NCBI GenBank assembly: GCA_028284925.1
Contig: JANQQT010000214.1
Coordinates: forward strand, 1 to 64,000
DNA length: 64,000 nt
Direction: 5' to 3'
Source of the DNA: Phycisphaeraceae bacterium
Lineage (GTDB): Bacteria > Planctomycetota > Phycisphaerae > Phycisphaerales > Zrk34
In this document: positions 56,586-64,000 of the stretch, piece by piece
How positions within the stretch are numbered: position 1 is the stretch's first letter
Layout: every line of letters begins with the position of its first letter
Notes under the pieces: model-generated
What the model was told of the DNA's origin: nothing
Seen by the model: only the letters and a program-made list of their open reading frames with translations
Database searches by the model: none
Position numbers and translations under genes: made by a program

Positions 56586-58727
56586 TTATTGGTGCCAGTC
56601 TTTGATAAAAGGTTTGTAGTATTTCGCCCACTCCCGCAGGTACCAAACCGGAGAAGACGGCGCCCCTTCCTGTCCCAACCCGTCCACTGACACCACGTAG
56701 TACCTCCGCGTCGACTTCCCGGCCGTCTCATCCTTATAAGTTGTCTCGCCAATCGGTTCCGCCGTAAGCCTCCGTATCCTCGCCCTCGAAAACCGACCAT
56801 CCATCCGATATACCCGATACCCTTTGATTCCCTTCACCTTACTCTTTCGCCACTTCAATTCACACACCCCACCACCACTCTCTTTCGAAAACAGATACTC
56901 CGGTCCTTCCGGAAACGTAAACCTCATCGCAGACGGTCCTGACACCACACCCATCCCATTCACCGCCCTCACCCGATACGCGTAAACCCCATAGCGATAC
57001 CCCTTCCCCCCGTGGTGCATCTGTGACTTATGAAACCGCCGCTCATATATCGTCTTTTCAATCTCCACCTGCCCCTTCCCCAAATCCACCGTCCGGTCCA
57101 CGTACGATTCTCCATTAATATCCTTACCCGCCAACGGCTCAAACACCCCAATCCTCCTCACCGCCCCAATCGATGGCTCCGCCAGCGACCCCGTTTGCGA
57201 CCGTATCTTCACCAGTTGATCATTCGTATAGACTTCCACCGGTGCCCTCTCCACCACATACCTCACCACATCCTTCGCTTCCTTCTCTTTCTCCCAGGTA
57301 ATCAAAATCTCATCCACCTTTAACGCCACTACACTCACCCCTCTCACCACCCGGGGTCTCGTCGAAACCAGATGCGACCGTTTCGACACTCGTCCTTTCC
57401 TATCTCCCGCCGATATTGCATACGTATAAACCTCTCCCTTCTTTGCCCCCTTATCCACAAACACCAGCTTATTGACTGCCACCCGCCCAACATCCTCAAA
57501 CTCACCCTCCCAACGCTTCTTACCCTTTACACGATGGACCGTGTAATACGCAATATCTTTTGACTTCGATGCATTCCAGTTCAACCGTACCACCCCGCCC
57601 TGAGTCAAAAGTTTCACCCCACTCGGCGGTGCCACTTCCTCCACGCCTCTCCTGGCCAGACGCAACGTCCAGACCTGCTGTTCTGCAGGCCGCTTGGTCC
57701 GATTCTCCAGAATCACGGCATTCAATACACGCGAATACGTTAATTGCCTTGATCGGTTCGAGGATGAATCCGGTTCCGCCTTCACACCAACCTTCTCCCA
57801 TACATTCCACTTCGTATCATAACTCCACGTATGCAAGTGATGTTTCGTCTTATCCTCCGACCCGCTCGTCGTTTTCACGATCGCCACAACCCGCTTCGCT
57901 ACCGAGTCATACGTCAACACCGCATCATTCTTCTTCGTCGGCGGCTGAATCTTTGGCTTCGCATCCCGCCACAGATTCTTCCTCACATCATAAATCCATG
58001 TATGAGGATCATCCGAAAACTGCGACCCAAACATCACATGCTTCTTCGCTACCTCGTCATACGCCATATTCCCACCCGACCTCCGTGCCGGCTCAGCCCT
58101 CGGCTTCATCGACCACCACTCATTCCCATGCGGATCATAAATTCGCGTCCCTTCCCGATTCCCCTCACCCCCAAACATCACCACCACCTCATACTCCGAA
58201 TCCCACGAGGCACAACGCAGTGGCGACACCTTGGGCGTAGGTATAGGCCGCATATTTCTCCACTTATCCTTGTACGGATCAAACACCCACGCCGTCGAAT
58301 CATTCAGGTATATCTCCCGAAACCACTGCCAACCGTGGCTCCCCGAAAAGGATGGAAACCGAATGTACTCACTCGTCACCGGGTTCACCACATTCTGCTG
58401 CTCGCAACAAACACCGGGCGGGGAAATATTCGTATGTCTCAGCGACCACTTCGCATCCAACGGATTATAAAACCATACCTCGCTACCTTGTTCCCCCCCG
58501 CCTCCCTGGTTATGACCTCCGTATCTCAGCAGTCGCTTGATCCCCGGTATCCACCGACAATCTCCCTCATAACCGAGCCTCGGCGACACCGGCGCGCCAG
58601 CCTTCGGCGAATGCTTCACCCACTCCTTCAATGGATGTCCCTCGTCAAACCGCGGCCCCGCCCAACAGACCGCCCCCATCAATACCACTACCAATCCCAA
58701 TACCGTCGATCGTATATTCACCAGCAT
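56586..58727 (-). CDS. Secreted Kelch-repeat and fibronectin type III protein
   Basis: 713 residues from ATG 58727 with GGAGG 7 bases upstream. Signal peptide (STVLGLVVVLMGAVCWA), Kelch-type beta-propeller blades across ~50-360 (WVFDPYKDKWRNMRPIPTP, TRIYDPHGNEWWSMKPRA, TWIYDVRKNLWRDAKPK), then three fibronectin III-like domains (WNASKSKDIAYYTVHRVKG and DVVRYVVERAPVEVY among their strands). Probably extracellular binding. It starts 15 bases after the G8-domain gene stops; one operon. Confidence 0.87.
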   Translation of the reverse strand: MLVNIRSTVLGLVVVLMGAVCWAGPRFDEGHPLKEWVKHSPKAGAPVSPRLGYEGDCRWIPGIKRLLRYGGHNQGGGGEQGSEVWFYNPLDAKWSLRHTNISPPGVCCEQQNVVNPVTSEYIRFPSFSGSHGWQWFREIYLNDSTAWVFDPYKDKWRNMRPIPTPKVSPLRCASWDSEYEVVVMFGGEGNREGTRIYDPHGNEWWSMKPRAEPARRSGGNMAYDEVAKKHVMFGSQFSDDPHTWIYDVRKNLWRDAKPKIQPPTKKNDAVLTYDSVAKRVVAIVKTTSGSEDKTKHHLHTWSYDTKWNVWEKVGVKAEPDSSSNRSRQLTYSRVLNAVILENRTKRPAEQQVWTLRLARRGVEEVAPPSGVKLLTQGGVVRLNWNASKSKDIAYYTVHRVKGKKRWEGEFEDVGRVAVNKLVFVDKGAKKGEVYTYAISAGDRKGRVSKRSHLVSTRPRVVRGVSVVALKVDEILITWEKEKEAKDVVRYVVERAPVEVYTNDQLVKIRSQTGSLAEPSIGAVRRIGVFEPLAGKDINGESYVDRTVDLGKGQVEIEKTIYERRFHKSQMHHGGKGYRYGVYAYRVRAVNGMGVVSGPSAMRFTFPEGPEYLFSKESGGGVCELKWRKSKVKGIKGYRVYRMDGRFSRARIRRLTAEPIGETTYKDETAGKSTRRYYVVSVDGLGQEGAPSSPVWYLREWAKYYKPFIKDWHQ

Positions 58728-58742
58728 CACAGGACCTCCAGT

Positions 58743-61124
58743 TCACTCTACCAACTTCATGCGCATCACATGAGCCGTCTTCTCAACATTCCCCGCCTCA
58801 TCCATTCCATACGCCTTAATCTCAAACTTCCCAGCCTTTAACCCACTCAACTCCACGGCCCATTTTCCATATCCATACTCCAAACTCTTCGCATCCTTCC
58901 CGTTCACCAATACCTTCACAACCTTCCCGTTATCCGTTGCAGTCCCCTCAATCCGCAACTTCCCACCCCTAATCTTCACCACACCACCCTTCTCCACGTT
59001 AGGCCACGTCACAATCGTCGCCGGCGCCTCATCGTCCACCGGGTCCAGCAATTTCGGAAACTTTACACCCTTCAACTCCGCCACCCGCGCATCCCTCCCC
59101 GTCAATCCCGGATACGATTTATATCCACCACTCTCTCCCCCAAAATCCTTAGCCTTCACACTCGATACCTTCGCATCTCGCCCCGCTCCAAAATAATCAT
59201 GCAAATACACCGGTACACCTCTGGCTGTACGCGGCTCAACCCGGGCGCCACCGCCACGATTTACCAACGGCCACCGCCGCGCATCCTTCCGCCCCAATAC
59301 CTTCACATTCCGAAAATGCGACTCCGCATCACCAGACAAATTATTATCACTGATCTGAATCAACGGCATCTGCCCCCCATAACTCAACTTCTCAAACCGC
59401 AACCCATCCACCGTAATGCGACCATGCTGCTCGCTACGGTCATCCATACCCCGATTAAATGGTTCAGCTCCAGTCGCCGCAATTCGAATATTCCGGTACA
59501 CATGATCCTTAAACCACGGCCGATACACCCCATACGCCGCCCCCTCAATATCCACATCCTCAATCAACATCGTTGGTAACCCCACTCTTAACGCATAATG
59601 CGTTTCCCATGCTTTCAGTCGACCCAGCCGATGCGGATGCCTTACATCAGGCCCCACTCCTTCCGTCCCGGCAAACGCAAACGAATACAAACCCTCGGTA
59701 TGCGATTCATTATCCTCGAATTTGAAAATCGGAATACGCCTGATGTCAACCTTCTTTCTCTTCCCATCCTCCGTCCGAATCATCAGGTTCGAATCGAAAT
59801 TCGACCGCTTCTGACTGTCATACCGATACCCATACCGAAAATTCTCACACGCCACATTCCGCGTAAACGTATTCTTCCCGTTCGCCCACCAGAATGCCGC
59901 CCCGTCATTCGGATCAAACGGCAACGCCATCCCTTTCATTCGCGGCCCGTTAAACGCCTGAACTCCCAGATTCCTGTCCAGCACGTTATAAACCTCCGTC
60001 CCGTCCTCCAGAAAAAATCCATGCCCGTAAGACTGATACCCCACCGTATCCCGCACTACCAGATACTGTGTCCCGTGAACCGTCACCCACCGGTTATGCG
60101 AATCCACCACCGCCGCCCCAATCACCGATGACCCACGCATCGTGTCCCGCACCAGATGAAAATGAATCGGATAACGGCCCAGCGTATTCTTCTTCCCCAA
60201 ACCCGCAAACCGCGCATAACTAATCGACCCTCCCGCATATCGATGATACATCGTGTGTCCCCGCACACCCTTCGGATCCGCGCTTCTCACCACCACGTTC
60301 CTTGATAAATTCGCGACCTCACTCCGATAGTTACCCTTCCCCCAGTGCTCTTTCTTCAACGCCTTGTCAAGCGCAATCGTCTTCCCCTTGATCCCCTGGA
60401 TCACACGCTTCTCCGTCTCCACAGGCTGATGATCATAGTACTTCTTACCACGAGGACGATATTGCTTCTTCGATCCCGTCACAATGATCTCATCCCCCAC
60501 ACCCCAACCCTTTACTTCCTCCGCCAGCTCAATCATCTTGTCTCCAACCTTCGCCGTCTTTCCAAGCTTTACCCACGTTCGGCTCATCACCGCCCCCGCA
60601 AACGTCATCCGACCACCAGGCCGCGCAATAATCGCTGGCGCATTCTTCTTATTCATACCCTCCAAATAATGCAACACAATCTCCGCACGCTTCCCCCGCA
60701 CAATCGGATGATCCAACGTCCCCACCGTCAACGCTGCGCCTGTCCCTCCGCCTCCCGGTAGAGGCCCATGGTGATGATGGACATCCTCCACAGTACGCGC
60801 ATCCGCCCCCGGTGAAACCTTCAACACGCCCACATGCAATGCCGTATCCCGATCCCGCGCAAAATCCAGCCGCCCCGCAACATGCACCGAATAAATCACC
60901 TCCTTCGACACCACGTCATACTTCACCCGCATCCCCTTACCAATCAGTACCCGATCTCCACTTTTCGGCAGATGCCCGCCGGACCATATCTTCCCATCCG
61001 ACCAATCCCCCGACTTCACCGCCCTCACCGTCGCCTCTGCCCCAACCGCCCATGCCTCTGAAACGCCCGCGATTAACAAAAACACCATCGCACCAACTTG
61101 CGGTAGGGGGGTAAAACGCAACAT
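58743..61124 (-). CDS. Secreted G8-domain parallel beta-helix protein
   Basis: 793 residues with AAAGGAG 6 bases before the ATG. Signal peptide ends after SEAWA. A G8 domain occupies about 30-150 (SGDWSDGKIWSGGHLPKSGD, then VHVAGRLDFARDRDTALHVG). The middle carries parallel beta-helix repeats (FHLVRDTMRGSSVIGAAVVD, VVRDTVGYQSYGHGFFLEDG) as in CEMIP/TMEM2 and PKHD1L1. The last ~90 residues look like an Ig-type domain (VVKIRGGKLRIEGTATDNGK). The family includes hyaluronan-binding or -degrading animal proteins, so a glycan substrate is plausible (inference). Co-transcribed with the Kelch/FnIII gene. Confidence 0.85.
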   Translation of the reverse strand: MLRFTPLPQVGAMVFLLIAGVSEAWAVGAEATVRAVKSGDWSDGKIWSGGHLPKSGDRVLIGKGMRVKYDVVSKEVIYSVHVAGRLDFARDRDTALHVGVLKVSPGADARTVEDVHHHHGPLPGGGGTGAALTVGTLDHPIVRGKRAEIVLHYLEGMNKKNAPAIIARPGGRMTFAGAVMSRTWVKLGKTAKVGDKMIELAEEVKGWGVGDEIIVTGSKKQYRPRGKKYYDHQPVETEKRVIQGIKGKTIALDKALKKEHWGKGNYRSEVANLSRNVVVRSADPKGVRGHTMYHRYAGGSISYARFAGLGKKNTLGRYPIHFHLVRDTMRGSSVIGAAVVDSHNRWVTVHGTQYLVVRDTVGYQSYGHGFFLEDGTEVYNVLDRNLGVQAFNGPRMKGMALPFDPNDGAAFWWANGKNTFTRNVACENFRYGYRYDSQKRSNFDSNLMIRTEDGKRKKVDIRRIPIFKFEDNESHTEGLYSFAFAGTEGVGPDVRHPHRLGRLKAWETHYALRVGLPTMLIEDVDIEGAAYGVYRPWFKDHVYRNIRIAATGAEPFNRGMDDRSEQHGRITVDGLRFEKLSYGGQMPLIQISDNNLSGDAESHFRNVKVLGRKDARRWPLVNRGGGARVEPRTARGVPVYLHDYFGAGRDAKVSSVKAKDFGGESGGYKSYPGLTGRDARVAELKGVKFPKLLDPVDDEAPATIVTWPNVEKGGVVKIRGGKLRIEGTATDNGKVVKVLVNGKDAKSLEYGYGKWAVELSGLKAGKFEIKAYGMDEAGNVEKTAHVMRMKLVE

Positions 61125-61343
61125 CGTCGTCTCCTTTCGGAAAATAGACCCTTCATAGTCAACCCTTTCAACACTCCATCATACTAATGACTTTTGAGAC
61201 CTTAGGGTTACATCGTCGCAATATGCGTTCGTTACGTACACCCCAAACCATTGCGTTCCAAATCAATTCTCCAGTTCTCACTCGACAAAACGTCTGATTT
61301 CGTGTCTCATACACATCCACAACAGCCTTCAAGGAGCCTCACG

Positions 61344-63629
61344 ATGGTAAAGGCAAAATACCTGCCTCTGATCAGTCTCATCACCCTCATCTTCTCGCCT
61401 TTCACCGCTCCCTCCCGCGCCGCCGACCCGCTCCCCCTCATCAATTCCGTCCCCACTCAGCCACTCAAGGTCCAGATCAATCGCCTCATCACCGCCCTCG
61501 ACTACCTCGGCCGCCCCCTCTCCAAATCAGACAAACAAAAACTCAACAAAGCATTCGCTTCCCAAAATCCCGCCCAAACCATCAAAACCGTACAGGCCGT
61601 CCTGGACCCTCACTGTCTCGCCGCCGTCGTCATTTCTCCCGAATCCCGCGTCAAGGTGCTTCCCGGCCCCGCCAAACCCAACCTCGTACAACTCGGCTGG
61701 CGACAGTTCCTCGTCAAGGTTTACAACAAGGCAGGCGTCACCTCCAAACTCGCCGCCCACTCCAAACAAGCCCTCCCACTCCGAAACTCACCCCAATCCG
61801 CCGTCCCCGACCGATGGATGGGACTCCAGATGTTTGAAGGCCGACCCCTCGCTGCCGCCCTCAGCGGCATCAATCTCGAATACCGCATCATCCAGATCTA
61901 CTCCCGCGATAAGGGCAAACGTTCCGCCGTCCTCGCATTCAACGTCGGCCAGGGCACGCAGGACATCGGCTTCCGAAACGACATCACCCTTACCTTCACC
62001 GCCGCTCGCTCCACACCCGTCAAGATAAACCTCCTTGACACCGATGGCAAACCCACCACCGCCGCATTCACCATCCGTGACCTACAGGGCCGCGTCTACC
62101 CCTCCCAGGCCAAACGCCTTGCTCCCGATTTCGCCTTCCACCCGCAAATCTATCGCTCACACGGCGAAACCCTAACACTCCCGCCCGGTAAATACCACAT
62201 CAAGGTCCAACGCGGTCCCGAATATTACACCACGTGGAAAACCATCAATGTCACCAACAAACCCTCCGAACTCAAAGTTAAACTCCAACGCTGGATCGAT
62301 CCCGCCAAGAACGGCTGGTGGTCCGGCGACCACCACATTCACGCCGCCGGTTGCGCCCACTACACCAACCCCACCGAAGGCGTTCACGCCTCCGACATGA
62401 TGCGACACATCCTTGGCGAAGATCTCAAAATCGGCGCTAACCTCACTTGGGGCCCGTGCTTCGATTACCAAAAACAATTCTTCACCGGCAAAGACGACAA
62501 GGTTTCCAAATATCCCTACATCCTCCGATACGATGTCGAAGTTTCCGGCTTCGGCTCTCACCAGTCAGGCCACCTCTGCCTCCTCCGCCTCAAGGAACAA
62601 ATCCATCCTGGCGGCAAATCCAAACATCACTGGCCAAAACTCTGCCTCAACACACTCAAGTGGGCGCAAAAACAAGGCGCCGTCTGCGGCCCCGCTCACT
62701 CCGGATGGGGACTCGACGTCAAAACCGATAAACTACCCAACTACATCATCCCACCCTTCTCCGGCATCGGCGCAAACGAATACATCGTCGACGTCACCCA
62801 CATGGTCGAGGGCCCCAACAGAACCAAAGTCCCCGCCGTTGACTTCATGTCCACCGTAGACACACCCATCGTCTGGGAACTTAACATCTGGTATCACACA
62901 CTCAACTGCGGCTTCCGAACACGAATCAGCGGTGAAACCGACTTCCCCTGTATCTACGGCGAACGCGTCGGCCTCGGTCGCTCCTACGTAAAACTCGATG
63001 GCAAACTCACCTACGATGACTGGTGCGCGGGCATCGAAAAAGGACGAGCCTACGTAGGCGATGGACGCTCACATCTCATGGATTTCACCGTCGGCAACCG
63101 CGAAGTTGGAACCAAAAACAGCGAACTTCATCTCAAAAAACCCTCGACCGTCAAAGTCACCGCAAACGTCGCCGCGCTCCTAGCCAAAAACCCCGTCCCA
63201 CACATCAAAGCCATCCGGAAACGACATTACACACAAAAACCCTACTGGCATATCGAACGTGCGCGCATCGGTGATTCCCGACAGGTCAAGGTCGAACTAC
63301 TCCTCAATGGCTATCCTGTCGCTTCCAAGGACATAACCGCCGATGGCAAGACGCAACAAATCGCATTCAACCTACCCATCAAACATTCCAGTTGGGTCGC
63401 CATGCGTATCTACGGCTCATCCCACACCAATCCAATCTTCGTCCTCGTCGACAACAAACCCATCCGCGCCTCAAAACGCAGCGCAGAATGGTGCCTCAAG
63501 AGCGTCGAACAATGCTGGAAGCAAAAACAGCGCTTCATCCCACCCAACGAAATGAAAGATGCTGTCTCCGCCTACGACCACGCCCGCAAAACTTACAAGA
63601 AAATCATCACGCAAAGTATCTCGGATTAA
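61344..63629 (+). CDS. Secreted CehA/McbA-type PHP metallohydrolase
   Basis: 761 residues from ATG 61344 with AAGGAG 7 bases upstream. Signal peptide (YLPLISLITLIFSPFTAPSR AA in outline), an N-terminal ~290-residue region with beta strands (TLTLPPGKYHIKVQRGPEYY), then the PHP-like zinc site beginning DHHIH near residue 330, with HQSGH and further His/Asp motifs, as in CehA carbaryl hydrolase. Natural substrates in this family are mostly unknown. The C-terminal ~150 residues are a beta domain. Divergent from the G8 operon. Confidence 0.82.
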   Translation: MVKAKYLPLISLITLIFSPFTAPSRAADPLPLINSVPTQPLKVQINRLITALDYLGRPLSKSDKQKLNKAFASQNPAQTIKTVQAVLDPHCLAAVVISPESRVKVLPGPAKPNLVQLGWRQFLVKVYNKAGVTSKLAAHSKQALPLRNSPQSAVPDRWMGLQMFEGRPLAAALSGINLEYRIIQIYSRDKGKRSAVLAFNVGQGTQDIGFRNDITLTFTAARSTPVKINLLDTDGKPTTAAFTIRDLQGRVYPSQAKRLAPDFAFHPQIYRSHGETLTLPPGKYHIKVQRGPEYYTTWKTINVTNKPSELKVKLQRWIDPAKNGWWSGDHHIHAAGCAHYTNPTEGVHASDMMRHILGEDLKIGANLTWGPCFDYQKQFFTGKDDKVSKYPYILRYDVEVSGFGSHQSGHLCLLRLKEQIHPGGKSKHHWPKLCLNTLKWAQKQGAVCGPAHSGWGLDVKTDKLPNYIIPPFSGIGANEYIVDVTHMVEGPNRTKVPAVDFMSTVDTPIVWELNIWYHTLNCGFRTRISGETDFPCIYGERVGLGRSYVKLDGKLTYDDWCAGIEKGRAYVGDGRSHLMDFTVGNREVGTKNSELHLKKPSTVKVTANVAALLAKNPVPHIKAIRKRHYTQKPYWHIERARIGDSRQVKVELLLNGYPVASKDITADGKTQQIAFNLPIKHSSWVAMRIYGSSHTNPIFVLVDNKPIRASKRSAEWCLKSVEQCWKQKQRFIPPNEMKDAVSAYDHARKTYKKIITQSISD

Positions 63630-63641
63630 CGCTCCGACCCC

Positions 63642-64000
63642 TCACTTCTTCTTCCTTCGTTTCAAGGCATGATCGATCGCAAACGGTCCAGGCCCGCCCA
63701 AGAATAACGCCACGCTACACACCCCAAGAACCAGCACATACTCCATACCACCATCCTTCAGAAAGAACGCGTTCGGGTGCGCCGTAGCCCCGGCAACCGC
63801 CATCGTAAATGCCAGCGGAATTGCAGCCAGTCGGGTAAATGCCCCCACCACCAACAACAACCCGCCAATCAACTCCGTTAACGCCGCCGCCAGCGCCGAA
63901 GCATACGGAACCGGAATATTGAGGTTTTCAAATGCATTCGCAACGCCGGCTATTCCCTCCCCGGAAATAAACTTCGCCAAACCATGCGCCGCAAAAACGC
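63642..64000 (-). CDS. DoxX family membrane protein, 5' end cut by window
   Basis: The frame stays open to the right edge and reads into FAAHGLAKF, a DoxX N-terminal motif, so the apparent TTG start at 63980 is internal. At least 119 residues with three or more membrane helices (LTELIGGLLLVVGAFTRLAA, PLAFTMAVAGATA, EYVLVLGVCSVALFLGG) and a basic C-terminus. DoxX-like proteins are small quinone- or thiosulfate-related membrane proteins of varied roles. It ends 13 bases after the metallohydrolase, tail to tail. Confidence 0.8.
   Translation of the reverse strand, partial: VFAAHGLAKFISGEGIAGVANAFENLNIPVPYASALAAALTELIGGLLLVVGAFTRLAAIPLAFTMAVAGATAHPNAFFLKDGGMEYVLVLGVCSVALFLGGPGPFAIDHALKRRKKK

Overview
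The window reads as the chromosome of a Gram-negative heterotroph, most likely a member of the Planctomycetota close to the Phycisphaerae (inference from gene content; no rRNA gene is present to settle it). Pointers are secreted sulfatases, PEP-CTERM and dockerin-like C-termini, a BamA/OmpH outer-membrane pair, a signal peptidase I with large insertions, PilZ and DUF58/MoxR genes, and many secreted proteins without a close family. I see no tRNA, rRNA, CRISPR array, insertion sequence or integrated phage.

Layout. 0-3.4 kb: the end of a Gly-Gln repeat protein, a MoxR ATPase and a DUF58 protein, then two small convergent genes, one with an extremely acidic tail. 3.6-9 kb: two small membrane proteins, then a leftward block of a core MetE-like methyltransferase, aspartate kinase and the BipA GTPase. 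9-15.2 kb: central metabolism (hydroxyacid dehydrogenase, 6-phosphogluconate dehydrogenase, GTP-dependent PEP carboxykinase) around a secreted helical protein. 15.2-21.7 kb: site-2 protease, PilZ, PIN-PhoH, a P-loop kinase, sterol desaturase-like enzyme, a phosphatase and NIF3. 21.9-25.5 kb: an ABM-domain protein and two secreted sulfatases, closed by a bidirectional terminator.

25.6-38.3 kb: OmpH and BamA, a lipoprotein, a TPR membrane protein, a pseudouridine synthase, a terpene-cyclase-fold repeat protein, a FliA-like sigma factor, a flippase-like membrane protein and UvrB. 37.5-39.2 kb holds two coiled-coil lipoproteins of the same architecture, followed by about 1 kb without a convincing gene but with several palindromes, leading into glnA. 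41.8-43.9 kb: a dihydrodipicolinate synthase-family protein and an enolase-superfamily dehydratase/racemase. 43.9-48 kb: a SprT-like protein, ExbB/MotA, a TrmH-type methyltransferase, an unknown helical protein and a PAAR-like DUF4280 protein. 48.2-51.3 kb: a membrane protein and the enlarged signal peptidase.

51.3-64 kb is a secretome island: an alpha/beta hydrolase with an extra domain, two tandem PEP-CTERM proteins built from repeated phage-tail-collar modules (one with a dockerin-like segment), a Kelch/fibronectin III protein and a G8-domain beta-helix protein in one transcription unit, a CehA/McbA-type metallohydrolase and a partial DoxX protein.

Base composition changes across the window: the + strand has G at or above C in the left ~12 kb and C far above G from about 20 kb onward, whichever strand the genes use. 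The strongest candidates for something undescribed are the collar-module surface proteins, the zinc-ribbon signal peptidase, the paired lipoproteins and the orphan PAAR-like gene.
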